A DNA stretch of 64,000 bases, taken from the NCBI RefSeq assembly GCF_000519325.1, contig NZ_KI912613.1, forward strand, positions 3,268,759-3,332,758. Reading direction: 5' to 3'. A program made the translations under genes and the position numbers. Below are positions 9,401 through 18,432 of the stretch, one piece after another. The notes below the pieces were generated by a model. That model made no database searches. It saw only the letters and a program-made list of their open reading frames with translations, and had not been told where the DNA came from. The stretch is from Patulibacter minatonensis DSM 18081. Lineage in GTDB: Bacteria; Actinomycetota; Thermoleophilia; Solirubrobacterales; Solirubrobacteraceae. Position 1 is the stretch's first letter. Every line of letters starts with the position of its first letter.

Positions 9401-10102
9401 TCAGCGCCGCGGCAGGTCCGCCTCGAGGATCCACGGCACGTCGCGACAGCGCGAGAGCACCGGCCCGAAGGCCTCCTCGTCGCCGGGCGTCAGCGGCACG
9501 TGGTGGCAGTCGCCGTCGACGGAGGAGAGGTGGACGTGGCGCAGGCGGTCGCCGAACGCGTCGAGCAGGTCGTGCGCGACCCCCATCGTCGGGTCGATCG
9601 ATCCGGCGTGCGGGACGTCGAGGCAGAAGCCGGCGTCGGGCAGGGCGTCGAAGTACGGCTCGAGCTCCGCCGCCGTGCGGCCGTCGCCCTTGCGGAAATC
9701 CATGTTCTCGAGCACGACCAAGCGGCCCAGCGGCCGGAACCGCGCCGGGTCCTGCAGGACGTCGGGGTGGACGACGACGGCGTCGATCGCGGCGGGGAGT
9801 GCCGCGAGCCGGCCGACGAGCTCGTCCTCGGGCATCGCCAGCTGCTTCGTCGGCGCGTGCACCGAGACGAAGCGGAAGGGCAGCCCGCGGCCGGCGTCGC
9901 CGAGCCAGTCGCAGAGCGTCACGAACTCGGGCTCCGACAGCGCGGCGATCTCGACGGCGAGCGTCGAGACGTCCAGCGCGCGCCGCACCAGGAGGTCCCA
10001 CTGGCCGCGCAGCTCGACGAGGTGCCCGGTCGACGTGCCCAGCGGGTGGTGGGCGGTGAACGGCACGCCCGTGCGGGCGTCCCTGGTCGCGGCGGAGACC
10101 AT
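9401..10102 (-). CDS. Xylose-isomerase-like TIM-barrel protein
   Basis: Protein of 233 aa resembling the sugar phosphate isomerase/epimerase (AP endonuclease family 2) barrel. Strand-end metal-ligand candidates are visible: VVVHPD, LVVLENMD, GFCLDVPHA, LRHVHLSS and the C-terminal WILEADLP (Glu). The set His-Glu-Asp/His-His-Glu matches divalent-metal TIM barrels. The substrate is unknown. The open frame extends upstream to 10279, but ATG 10102 is chosen because TAGCGT lies 7 bases before it and the upstream residues look non-coding (Arg/Pro/Thr-rich). Confidence 0.7.
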   Translation of the reverse strand: MVSAATRDARTGVPFTAHHPLGTSTGHLVELRGQWDLLVRRALDVSTLAVEIAALSEPEFVTLCDWLGDAGRGLPFRFVSVHAPTKQLAMPEDELVGRLAALPAAIDAVVVHPDVLQDPARFRPLGRLVVLENMDFRKGDGRTAAELEPYFDALPDAGFCLDVPHAGSIDPTMGVAHDLLDAFGDRLRHVHLSSVDGDCHHVPLTPGDEEAFGPVLSRCRDVPWILEADLPRR

Positions 10103-10109
10103 GGGAGCC

Positions 10110-10115
10110 ACGCTA
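10110..10115 (-). promoter_or_regulatory. -10 element TAGCGT, leaderless
   Basis: TAGCGT on the minus strand ends 7 bases before the ATG at 10102. Confidence 0.55.
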
Positions 10116-10367
10116 GGGGCCCCGCCGGACGCGACGGGCGGGCGCCCGGCAACCCCCTGCAAACGGACGGGTCGGGTCCGGGATCCGGGCCTGCGGGCGG
10201 TCGTTTCGTGGGCGTCGGTGCTCGTCACGGGGCGCGTCGGCGCGGTCGTCCGTCGACCGCGGGTCGCTGAGGGTGCCACACCGCGGAGCCGCGCGGGGGA
10301 GGGTGTCCCGCACGTTGCGGGAAACGGTGCGGTCCGTCGCGCGCGTCGCCGCCCCGGCCGCGCTCAC

Positions 10368-10373
10368 TAGGAT
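10368..10373 (+). promoter_or_regulatory. -10 element TAGGAT, leaderless
   Basis: TAGGAT ends 7 bases before the GTG at 10381 that opens the methyltransferase/glycosyltransferase operon. Confidence 0.6.
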
Positions 10374-10380
10374 CGGCCCC

Positions 10381-11382
10381 GTGCCGACGTCCTCCCAGCA
10401 GGTCGCGGACGCGGTCGCCCGCCCGGCCTCCGCGCCCGACCGCTCCGCCGGTCCCGCCGCGTGCCCGTGGTGCGGTGCCTCGACGGTCGACGCCGTCCCG
10501 ACCGGGACCCGCCGCGTGCGCTGCACCTCGTGCGGGGTGCAGCTGACCTGGCCGTGGCCGGACGCCGCCGAGCTCGACCACGCCTACGCCGACTGGTACC
10601 GGCCCGAGGGCGGTCGGTTCTCGGGGCCCGGCGACGCGATCCTGCGGATCACCCGCGGCAGCACGGCGTGGACGGTCGACCGCATCGCCCCGGACGGCGT
10701 CGTGATCGATGTCGGCGCCGGCGACGGGCACCTGCTCGACGCCCTGCACCGCCGCGGGCGCGACGCGATCGGCCTGGAGCGCGACGCCGACACGACCGCC
10801 CGGCCCGACCTCCGCGACGACGCGCTCGACGAGCTCGAGCGGCCCGACGGCGGCGCGGCGGCCGTGGTCCTCTGGCACGTGATCGAGCACCTGCCCGAGC
10901 CGCGGATCGCGATCCGCGAGGCCGTGCGCCTGCTGAAGCCGGGCGGCGTCCTCGTCCTCGCGTGCCCGAACGCCGACAGCCGCCAGGCCCGGTCCTTCGG
11001 CGACCGCTGGCTCGCGTGGGACCAGCCCCGCCACCTCGTGCACTTCACGCCCGCCGCGCTCGAGGAGGGCCTGCGCGCCGAGGGCTTCGCGGTCCGCACC
11101 CGCGGGCACCTCCGCGCCGGGCAGTCGGTCTTCTGCGCGCTGCACGGCCTGGTGGGCCGCGTCCCCGGCGCGGGCGACCTCTACGATGCGATCCGTCAGC
11201 CGGACGCGCGGCAGGCGCCGCTCTCGGGCGCCCGGCGCGCGTGGACGGCGGCGGTCGCCGCGGCGGTCCTGCCGGTCGCCGCGCTGGCGGCCGCGGGCGA
11301 GGCCCTGGAGGGCCGCGGCGCGAGCATCTACCTCGAGGCCGTCCGCACCGACACCCCGACCAGCGAGCCGCACGGACGATGA
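10381..11382 (+). CDS. Class I SAM-dependent methyltransferase with N-terminal zinc ribbon
   Basis: Cytoplasmic methyltransferase, 333 aa. An N-terminal zinc-ribbon (CPWCG ... CTSCG, residues ~28-48) precedes a Rossmann-fold domain with motif I VVIDVGAGDGHLL, then VVLWHVIEHLPEP and LKPGGVLVLACPN. This order (zinc ribbon, then Methyltransf_23/12) is common in glycan and lipid modification clusters. The C-terminal AVAAAVLPVAALAAAG stretch is hydrophobic and may touch the membrane. It is followed by an ATGA overlap with the GT2 gene. The methyl acceptor is unknown, but a sugar or lipid-linked sugar is plausible from context. Confidence 0.85.
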   Translation: MPTSSQQVADAVARPASAPDRSAGPAACPWCGASTVDAVPTGTRRVRCTSCGVQLTWPWPDAAELDHAYADWYRPEGGRFSGPGDAILRITRGSTAWTVDRIAPDGVVIDVGAGDGHLLDALHRRGRDAIGLERDADTTARPDLRDDALDELERPDGGAAAVVLWHVIEHLPEPRIAIREAVRLLKPGGVLVLACPNADSRQARSFGDRWLAWDQPRHLVHFTPAALEEGLRAEGFAVRTRGHLRAGQSVFCALHGLVGRVPGAGDLYDAIRQPDARQAPLSGARRAWTAAVAAAVLPVAALAAAGEALEGRGASIYLEAVRTDTPTSEPHGR

Positions 11383-12167
11383 GCAAGGCCCACCCGAACC
11401 ACCGGACGATCGTCGTCATGCCGGCGCACAACGCGGCGCTGACGCTCGAGGCGACCGTCGGCGGGATCGCCCGGGACTACGTCGACGAGCTGCTGCTGGT
11501 CGACGACTCCTCGACCGACGACACGCTCGCCGTCGCCGAGCGCCTGAACATCACGACCGTCTGGCACCCGCACAACGCGGGGTACGGTGCGAACCAGAAG
11601 ACGTGCTACCTCCACGCCCTGCAGCGCGGCGCGGACATCGTCGTGATGCTCCACCCCGACGGCCAGTACACGCCGGACCTGATCCCCGACATGGTCGCGC
11701 CGATCGTCGCCGGTGAGGCGGATCTGGTCCTCGGCTCGCGGATGCTGCCCAACCGGCGGAGCGCGTTGCAGGGCGGGATGCCCTGGTACAAGTGGGTCGC
11801 CAACATCGGCCTGACGCGGATCCAGAACACCCTGATGGGCGCGTCGATCACCGACGGCCACACCGGCTACCGCGCCTACAGCCGCCGGCTGCTGCTCGAG
11901 CTGCCGTGGCTGCGCAACTCGCTGGGCTTCAGCTTCGACAGCGAGGTCCTGTACCAGGCGGCGCACCTCGACTTCCGGATCGCCGAGGCCGCCTGCACGA
12001 CGAAGTACTTCGACGACGCGTCGTCGATCCGGCTGAAGCCCGCGACGATCTACGCCCTCTGGACCCTCTGGACCGGCGTGCGCCTCGTGCTGCACCGCGC
12101 CGGGATCAAGAAGGACCGCCGGTTCCTGCCCGCCCCGCGCGTGGTCGACCCGCCCGACGGCTGGTAG
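11379..12167 (+). CDS. Family 2 glycosyltransferase (dolichol-phosphate mannose synthase-like)
   Basis: GT-A fold transferase, 262 aa, acting at the cytoplasmic membrane face. VVMPAHNAALTLEATV opens the fold, VDDSSTDDT is the first nucleotide-sugar motif, and VVMLHPDGQYTPD holds the metal-binding acidic pair. The later DGHTGYRAYSR resembles the acceptor loop of DPM1-like enzymes. There are no C-terminal transmembrane helices. The start overlaps the methyltransferase stop (ATGA) and the GT-C-like gene follows 12 bases on. A polyprenyl-phosphate-sugar product feeding that GT-C enzyme would make sense; this is inference. Confidence 0.88.
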   Translation: MSKAHPNHRTIVVMPAHNAALTLEATVGGIARDYVDELLLVDDSSTDDTLAVAERLNITTVWHPHNAGYGANQKTCYLHALQRGADIVVMLHPDGQYTPDLIPDMVAPIVAGEADLVLGSRMLPNRRSALQGGMPWYKWVANIGLTRIQNTLMGASITDGHTGYRAYSRRLLLELPWLRNSLGFSFDSEVLYQAAHLDFRIAEAACTTKYFDDASSIRLKPATIYALWTLWTGVRLVLHRAGIKKDRRFLPAPRVVDPPDGW

Positions 12168-12179
12168 CGGGGGCCACCG

Positions 12180-14117
12180 GTGTGGGTGCTCCACAGCGTC
12201 GCCGGCCTGGCGGTCGTGGCGCTGGTCGCCGTCGCCGGGTGGCGGCTCGCGACGCGGCTGCGCACGGACGACGTCGTCGTCCGGCTGCTGGCGACCGTCG
12301 TCTGGGGCTGGCTCGGGGTGCAGCTCTCGGGCCTGGCGACGAGCGTGCCGATCGGCCTGGGGCCTGCCCCGGTAGGCGCCGCCGTCGCCGTCGTCCTGGC
12401 CGGCCTGGTCCTCTGGCGCGTGCCCGCCGGCACGCCGACCGCCGCCCCCGACGGTCCGACGCGGACGCTCCTGGTCGGCGTGGGGGTGGGGGTGCTCGCA
12501 CTCGCGGTGATCTCGCTGAACAGCCCGGTGATCGGCTTCGACGGGCTGCTCTACCACCTCGCGATCCCCGCGGCGTGGATCGGCGACGGCCACCTGGCGA
12601 GCCTGCCGCGGGTCGTCGACGGCCTGCCGGTCGAGGCGTACCCCGTCGGGACGGAGCTGACGATCGGGTGGCTGATGAGCGTCACCGGGTCCACCGCGGC
12701 GGCGCTGCTCGTGACGCCCGCGGCGCTCGGGATCGCGGCCCTGGCGGTCTGGACGATGGTCCGGCGACTCGGCGGGACGCCCGCCGCCGGCTGGGGCGCG
12801 ATCGCCTCCACGGCGCTGGCGCTCCCGTTCCTCGCGCAGGCCAGCCAGGTCTCGACCGACCTCGCCGGCGCGGCGGTCATGGCCTGCGGCGCGGCGATCG
12901 TCCTGGACGCCGCGTGGGGACCGGACGGTCGGCTCCCCGGTCCCGAGCGCGACGTCGCCGGCCTCCTGACCGGGCTCGTCGGCCTGCTCCTCGCGCTCGG
13001 GGTCAAGACGACCGCGGCGTGCGGCGGGCTCCTGTTCCTCCTGCTCGCCTGGCCGGCCCGGCGCGAGATCCTCCGTCGCCTCCGGGCGGTGCCGTGGTGG
13101 GGCGTCGGCGTGGTCGTCGCGGGCGGCTGCGGCGTCCTGTGGCTGACGCGGAACCAGATCCTCCACGGCAACCCCGCGTGGCCGCTGTTGTCGAGCCCCG
13201 GCGGCGATCCCGTCCCCGCGATCCTGCAGCCCACCGTCACGAAGTTCGTCGACCACCCCGGCGACGTCCTGCGCGTCGGGGGCACGACGTACCTCGACCT
13301 GGCCTGGGTGATCCTGCCGCTGTTCGCGCTGGGGCTCGTCGCGATCGTCCGCGGCGGCCTCGTCCGGCTGGTCGCGATCTGCGGCGTGCTCGGGATGCTC
13401 GCGTGGTTCGTGGCTCCGGGGACGGGGACGACGGCCGCACCGGAGCTCGCCGCCGGCGCGACCCGCTACCTGATGCCCTGCTGGATCCTGCTGGCGGCCG
13501 CCGGGTGGACGGTGCTGTCGGACCTCGCGGCCGGGCGACGCGGCGCGGACGGTGCGGCACCGCGCGCGTGGCGGTCCGCCGCCGTCCCGGTGCTCGCCGG
13601 GATCGTTCTCGTCGTCCAGCTCGTCGTGGCGTGGCGGTACGGGGAGGACCTCCCCGAGAGCCCGAACGTGGACCTCGACCGGATCCCGATCGAGCACGGC
13701 GTCCTCGCCACGCTGATCGGCGCGGCCGTCCTCGTGGTGCTCCTCGCGCGCCCGGCGATCCCGGCGGCGCTGTCCCGGGTGCGGATCGCTGCGGGCGCGG
13801 CGGTCGTCGCGGCGGTCCTGCTGCTCGTCGCGACCCCCGGGCTGTGGTCGCGCCACGCCTCGACGGTCGACACGGGCGTCCCGCCCGATCCGGACGACGT
13901 CGTCCTCGCGCTCGGCGCCACCCCCGCTTGGGCGCTCGGGGCGCATGGCGGGCCGGGGAGCCGGCTCGTCGCGGATTGCGCCGAGCTGCGCGGGGGCCTC
14001 GCGGCCGGCCGGACCGTCACGATCGGTCCGGGCTTCGGGGACGCGACCCGCTGCGGTCTGCCACCGAACCCGTCGGACGTCGACGCGTTCCTCGTCTGGA
14101 CCCCGCCCGGGCGCTGA
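12180..14117 (+). CDS. Polytopic membrane protein, probable GT-C glycosyltransferase
   Basis: Membrane protein of 645 aa with about 10-12 hydrophobic helices. After three N-terminal helices it has NSPVIGFDGLLYHLAIPAAW, an acidic residue in the first large extracytoplasmic loop as in GT-C (PMT/ArnT-like) enzymes. The long C-terminal region after residue ~520 ends in an extracytoplasmic-looking domain with several Cys. I see no diagnostic subfamily motif, so the family call rests on topology and position after a DPM-like GT2. Start is GTG 12180, preceded by GGGGG. Confidence 0.7.
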   Translation: MWVLHSVAGLAVVALVAVAGWRLATRLRTDDVVVRLLATVVWGWLGVQLSGLATSVPIGLGPAPVGAAVAVVLAGLVLWRVPAGTPTAAPDGPTRTLLVGVGVGVLALAVISLNSPVIGFDGLLYHLAIPAAWIGDGHLASLPRVVDGLPVEAYPVGTELTIGWLMSVTGSTAAALLVTPAALGIAALAVWTMVRRLGGTPAAGWGAIASTALALPFLAQASQVSTDLAGAAVMACGAAIVLDAAWGPDGRLPGPERDVAGLLTGLVGLLLALGVKTTAACGGLLFLLLAWPARREILRRLRAVPWWGVGVVVAGGCGVLWLTRNQILHGNPAWPLLSSPGGDPVPAILQPTVTKFVDHPGDVLRVGGTTYLDLAWVILPLFALGLVAIVRGGLVRLVAICGVLGMLAWFVAPGTGTTAAPELAAGATRYLMPCWILLAAAGWTVLSDLAAGRRGADGAAPRAWRSAAVPVLAGIVLVVQLVVAWRYGEDLPESPNVDLDRIPIEHGVLATLIGAAVLVVLLARPAIPAALSRVRIAAGAAVVAAVLLLVATPGLWSRHASTVDTGVPPDPDDVVLALGATPAWALGAHGGPGSRLVADCAELRGGLAAGRTVTIGPGFGDATRCGLPPNPSDVDAFLVWTPPGR

Positions 14118-14249
14118 GGGACGCGCCGGCGCGACCCGGCAGCGCGAGCCCGTGGCCGACACGGTCGCGCGTGCTCGCCGTGGGGCCGGCCGTCGCCGGC
14201 GTCGACCGGTGGGCGATGAGTCCGGGCCGCGGCGACGGTCCCTGTCCCC

Positions 14250-14579
14250 ATGAGCACCCTCAGCGACCAGCCCGCGGCGGAGGCCGCCCCGGGACCCAGC
14301 ACCGACGGGACGCCCGTCCTCTACGTCTGCCACGGCGACGACGGCGGACCGGGGATCCACCCGTGCAAGCGCGTGCACGAGGCGCTCCGGGCGGCCGGGA
14401 TCCCCTACACCTCCGTGGTCGCCGCGCACGGCAGCCCGATTCCGTTCCTGCGCAAGGGTTCCCGCGACGACCTCGAGGCGGCGACCGGGACCCGCAAGCT
14501 CCCGACGCTGGTGCTCGCCGACGGCACCGTCCTCGTCCACCAGAAGGCGATCCTCGCCTGGGTGGCGGCGCAGGGCTGA
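14250..14579 (+). CDS. Glutaredoxin/GST N-terminal-like small protein
   Basis: Protein of 109 aa with a thioredoxin-like fold. After a 22-residue flexible N-terminus, VLYVCHGD and HPCKRVHEALRAAGIPYTSV match the beta-alpha-beta start of glutaredoxin or GST domains. RKLPTLVLADGTVLVHQKAI carries the cis-Pro and DG turn. A single Cys in HPC could be the active residue. No typical CPYC motif is present, so a GST-type or single-Cys redox role is more likely than classic glutaredoxin. Confidence 0.7.
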   Translation: MSTLSDQPAAEAAPGPSTDGTPVLYVCHGDDGGPGIHPCKRVHEALRAAGIPYTSVVAAHGSPIPFLRKGSRDDLEAATGTRKLPTLVLADGTVLVHQKAILAWVAAQG

Positions 14580-14595
14580 GCGGGGCCCGCGGCGG

Positions 14596-15375
14596 TCAGT
14601 CCTCGCGGGTCGTCCCGTCCTCGTCGTCCGCATCCTCGAGCAGCCCGAGCTCGGCGAACGCGTCGGCGAAGGCCCCGTCGACGCGGATGCTGCGCTCGTC
14701 GCCCTCGCCCGTGGTGATCTGCTCGCGCCGCCCGTCGGGGGCGAGGAAGAAGACCTCCGGGCTGAGCGGCCCGGGCACGTCCTGCGACTCGGCGTCGTCG
14801 GCCTGGAGCACCTGGTGGTGCGGGAGCGGCATGCGGCGGAGGTTCTCCCGCGCGGCCGGCTCCACGATCTCCCAGCCGCCGTAGGGCTCCAGGTGCTCGT
14901 CCTCCAAGAACTGGTGCACCTTCGTGGGCAGGTCCAGCGCCGCGATCGCCGTGATGCCCGGCAGGACCTCGGGGGCTCCGGGCGGCGGCCCGTCGGGGAT
15001 GGCCTCGGTCGGCCAGAGCTGGACGACGAGCGCCTCGAACGCGGCGCTCCCGGTGGGGAGCGGCGAGTCGTCGAGGAGCGCGGAGACGTGGTCGCGGACC
15101 ACGACGTCGCGCTCGGCCGCCCCGAGGCCGGCGACGAGCAGCGACAGGTTGTGGAGTCCGTAGCGGGCACCGTCCTCGGCGTGGACGATTCCCGCGGCGT
15201 AGGTCGCGGGGACCCCCTCCTCGGCGAAGACCGCGACGACCCGGTCGCCCAGCGCGGCGGCCTCGGCCCGGTTGAGGACCGGGAGGTCGGGGTCGGGATC
15301 GGTCGGCGGCAGGCGTTCGCCGGCGTCAGCCGCCGCCCGGCCTGCGTCCTTCGTCTTCTTGCGTCGTCCGAACAT
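14596..15375 (-). CDS. Conserved hypothetical protein, Asp/Glu-rich
   Basis: I do not recognise this 259-aa protein. It begins MFGRRKKTKD and continues with a soluble acidic body, with no signal peptide or membrane segment. ATG 15375 is supported by GGAGG 6 bases upstream, so it is a Shine-Dalgarno-dependent start. It sits inside the last 50 bases of the upstream double-acyltransferase gene, so the two are probably co-transcribed. The C-terminus (LLEDADDEDGTTRED) is strongly acidic. Confidence 0.6.
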   Translation of the reverse strand: MFGRRKKTKDAGRAAADAGERLPPTDPDPDLPVLNRAEAAALGDRVVAVFAEEGVPATYAAGIVHAEDGARYGLHNLSLLVAGLGAAERDVVVRDHVSALLDDSPLPTGSAAFEALVVQLWPTEAIPDGPPPGAPEVLPGITAIAALDLPTKVHQFLEDEHLEPYGGWEIVEPAARENLRRMPLPHHQVLQADDAESQDVPGPLSPEVFFLAPDGRREQITTGEGDERSIRVDGAFADAFAELGLLEDADDEDGTTRED

Positions 15376-18289
15376 CCTGGGCCTCCGGTGGAGGATCCAC
15401 CGTAGCCGGGGTCGGGTCGTCGGCACCACCGCCGGTCGGCCCGGCGCGGTCGGCCGCCAGCTCGCCGCGCCACGCCTGCGTGACCTCCGGCGTCGGTGCC
15501 ACGGACAGCGGACCCGGTGGCCTGCGGCCGGTGAGCCTGGAGGCCAGCAGCATGCCCGGCATCTCGACGAACTTGAACGACACGACGGTCAGCGCGAGCG
15601 AGAGCGCGAATGCGCAGACGCCCAGGGCGAGCAGGCCGGGGTAGCCCGTGTTGCCCGGCGCGACGTGGGGGAGGAGCAGCCCGAGGACCGCGAAGTGGAC
15701 GAGGTAGAAGCTGTAGGACCGCTCCCCGAACCAGCGCGGGATCTTCCGGTCCAGGCCGAGCGGCGGCCGGCCGCCCTGCCACTCCAGGGCGATGAAGCAG
15801 AGCAGCATCCCGGTCGCCCCGACGAACTGCATCGGGATCGCGAGCACGGCGCCCCACCGCAGCGGGCCGATGACCTCCTGCCCGCGGGCCGCGATCTCCG
15901 CCGGCGTGGCGTTGGCGGCCAGCGGCACGAGGCCCTTGGCGTCGACGAGGTGCGTGATCAGGCTGGCCGACGCCGGCTCCGAGCCGCAGAGCAGCAGGAA
16001 CGAGGCGAGCAGCGCCCAGAGCGTCGCCCCCCGGCCCCGTTCGGAGATCCAGCGCCGCAGGGGGTCGTAGGACTCGACGACCGCGACGGTCAGGCCCGGC
16101 AGGAACAACCACTGCAGGAGACCCGGACCAGCGTGCCCGGGGTTGCTGTAGAGGCGGATCCCGAGCGTGATCACGAGCAGGAGCCCGACCCCGCCGACGA
16201 GCCCGCGGAACCCCCACCGTCGCGTCGCGGCGAACCAGCCCCAGGCGACGAGCGGCAGCATCAGGTAGCCGAGGACCTCGACGCGGACGGTCCAGGCCGT
16301 CTCGATCGGGATCGCCCAGCTGTCGTGGAAGCCGGCGTCGGTGAACCCGCCGTCGAGCAGCAGCAGCGTCTTGCCGATGTCCCGGAGCCGCGCGGGGTGG
16401 TCGTCGCTCAGGACGACGAGCCAGAGGACGACGAGCCCGACGACCACGACGTACAGCGGCATGATCCGGAGCACCCGGCGGACGTAGAACTTCGCGGTCC
16501 CCGGGCGTTTGGCGCGCCCGAGCGCCCACGCGATGAACGGGCGGGCCAGCAGGTACGCGGAGAACGCGAAGAAGAGGTTGACGAGGCGCGCGGGCGCGAA
16601 GAACGTCCGCCAGCCGACCTCGCCGCCGAAGAGGTCGTAGAGATCGCGGCCCGGGAGGTGTTGGAAGCCGGCGGTCTTGTACGTCATCTCCGCGGTGGCG
16701 ATGTGCGAGACGAACACCAGGAGCGCGCCGAGCCCGCGGGCGCCGTCGCCACCGAGCCACGGCCGGCGCCACGCGGGACGCTCGGGCGTCGAGCGGAAGC
16801 GCTCGGGCTTCGGACCCGGGCGATCACGAGTCGCCGGCGGGTCCGCGACCGCGCGACTCGTGGACGGCCCCGGGTCAGCCGCACCGCCGTCCTCGGAGGT
16901 GGTGCCTCCGGTCGTCGGGGGTGGAGCGTCGCCGGCCGTGGCGGTGGCGCCTCCTCCGCCCGGCGGTGACGCGGCCACGCCGGGGCTCGGGGCGGGTGGC
17001 GCAGCACCCATCCCGGTGAGCGGCACCGCCGTCGCCATCGCCGCGGTCGGCGTCGTGCCGACGGTCGGGGCGGCCTTGTCGAGCCTTCGGACCGGGCCGT
17101 CACCGAACAGCGGGCGCTCGCCGCGGGCCAGGCGCGTCGCGGGCTGCTCGACGAGGGCGTAGAGGATCGCGCCGAAGAAGATGCAGCACGGGATCGCCGC
17201 GGCGACGAGCAGCAGGAAGTACCGGCCGACGGTCGGCTGGGTCTCGCCGACCGAGTGGAGCTCGAAGAGGACGAGCCCGTGCATCAGGTAGATCGAGAAC
17301 GAGCGCTCGCCGACCCAGCGCGGGAACTTCCACATCATGAACGGCCAGGTCTTCCTGCCCGTCAGCTGCCAGAGGACGAATCCGCCGAGCATCGCGCCGG
17401 CGGCGAGCGTGATGATGTTGCGCTCGCCGACGCTGCCGCCCGCGACGAGGCTCGACTGCTTGATCGCGAGGCCGATGCCGACCAGGACGAGCAGGATCGC
17501 GGCGGGCGGCGCCCACTTCCACCGACCGATCCGCTCACCCCAGCGCACCTCGGCCACGGCGATCAGGACGCCCGGGACGAACGTGAGCAGGCCGCCGATC
17601 GGCGACTGCGACGGCACCGTCCCGCCGGGGCCGGTGGGCAGCCACGTGTTGGAGAACACCCAGGCGAAGATGCCGACGGCGACCATCGGGAGGAGCGCCC
17701 TCCACCCCGCGAACCGCCCGCCGCGCAGGTAGATCCACGCCGACGCCGCCGCCACGATCGGCAGCGCGATGTAGAACAGCATCTCGACGTTCATCGTCCA
17801 CGCCTGGCTGATGTGCTCCCGGAACGGCGCGTTCGTCCACGACTGCCCGAACGCGAACATCGCGAGCATGTCGGAGAGCTTCTCCCTGCTCGCGTCCTCG
17901 TGGAAGTAGACGACGTAGATCAGGAGCGCGGCCCAGAACAGCGGGATCACGCGACCGGCGCGGTGCTTGACGTACGTCTTCAGTCGCGGTGGGCGCTTCG
18001 CCTCGCCGAACATCGCGGCGATGAACGGGCGGGCCAGCAGGTAGGCCGACAGCGCGAAGAAGAGGAAGACGACCAGCTGCGTCGCGAGGATCGCCGCGCC
18101 GACCTGCCGGCTGTCGAAGAGGCGCTGGAAGCCGAGGTCCTGGGTGTCCTTCGCGGCCTGGATGGTCGCTGGGTCCATCTTCAGGAGCGTGTACAGCAGG
18201 ACGGTCGTCCCGCTGTGCCCGATCACGACCAGGAGCACGCCCCAGCCGCGAATGGCGTCCCCCGCCTCCAGATACCGCATGCGCCGCAT
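15326..18289 (-). CDS. Tandem double acyltransferase-3 membrane protein
   Basis: Single 987-aa polypeptide with two complete acyltransferase-3 (OafA/NodX-type, about 10 helices each) domains. Domain 1 spans ~residues 7-395 (AIRGWGVLLVVIGHS, with the likely catalytic His; then FFALSAYLLARPFI). A Pro/Ala/Gly/Thr linker covers ~398-505. Domain 2 spans ~508-920 (GARGLGALLVFVSHI; FFAFSAYLLARPFI). The repeated FALSAYLLARPFIA-type motif is nearly identical in both halves. The family O-acylates surface sugars using cytoplasmic acyl-CoA. Each domain usually occurs alone. Start is ATG 18289 (CATGCT 6 bases upstream); ATG 18280 is the alternative. Confidence 0.85.
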   Translation of the reverse strand: MRRMRYLEAGDAIRGWGVLLVVIGHSGTTVLLYTLLKMDPATIQAAKDTQDLGFQRLFDSRQVGAAILATQLVVFLFFALSAYLLARPFIAAMFGEAKRPPRLKTYVKHRAGRVIPLFWAALLIYVVYFHEDASREKLSDMLAMFAFGQSWTNAPFREHISQAWTMNVEMLFYIALPIVAAASAWIYLRGGRFAGWRALLPMVAVGIFAWVFSNTWLPTGPGGTVPSQSPIGGLLTFVPGVLIAVAEVRWGERIGRWKWAPPAAILLVLVGIGLAIKQSSLVAGGSVGERNIITLAAGAMLGGFVLWQLTGRKTWPFMMWKFPRWVGERSFSIYLMHGLVLFELHSVGETQPTVGRYFLLLVAAAIPCCIFFGAILYALVEQPATRLARGERPLFGDGPVRRLDKAAPTVGTTPTAAMATAVPLTGMGAAPPAPSPGVAASPPGGGGATATAGDAPPPTTGGTTSEDGGAADPGPSTSRAVADPPATRDRPGPKPERFRSTPERPAWRRPWLGGDGARGLGALLVFVSHIATAEMTYKTAGFQHLPGRDLYDLFGGEVGWRTFFAPARLVNLFFAFSAYLLARPFIAWALGRAKRPGTAKFYVRRVLRIMPLYVVVVGLVVLWLVVLSDDHPARLRDIGKTLLLLDGGFTDAGFHDSWAIPIETAWTVRVEVLGYLMLPLVAWGWFAATRRWGFRGLVGGVGLLLVITLGIRLYSNPGHAGPGLLQWLFLPGLTVAVVESYDPLRRWISERGRGATLWALLASFLLLCGSEPASASLITHLVDAKGLVPLAANATPAEIAARGQEVIGPLRWGAVLAIPMQFVGATGMLLCFIALEWQGGRPPLGLDRKIPRWFGERSYSFYLVHFAVLGLLLPHVAPGNTGYPGLLALGVCAFALSLALTVVSFKFVEMPGMLLASRLTGRRPPGPLSVAPTPEVTQAWRGELAADRAGPTGGGADDPTPATVDPPPEAQDVRTTQEDEGRRPGGG

Positions 18290-18295
18290 CGGCGA

Positions 18296-18301
18296 AGCAT
18301 G
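18296..18301 (-). promoter_or_regulatory. Weak -10 element CATGCT
   Basis: CATGCT on the minus strand ends 6 bases before the ATG at 18289. C replaces T at position 1, so this is a weak member of the set. Confidence 0.3.
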
Positions 18302-18432
18302 CCCGTTCGGGTGCCTGCGGCGTGCCGTCGCCCGTTCGGGGGGTGTGGCCCGGGCGGCCCCCTCCGGGTGCCCCGGGCCTCGTCGCGGTGCGGTCGGGCC
18401 CGCGACGCTCGGGTCGCGGCCCGGCGTCTCGC

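Noticed and set aside
11328-16772. An 1814-codon open frame on the minus strand
   Set aside because: Low-complexity Arg/Gly/Asp-rich translation; it covers clearly coding plus-strand genes for methyltransferase, GT2 and GT-C-like proteins.
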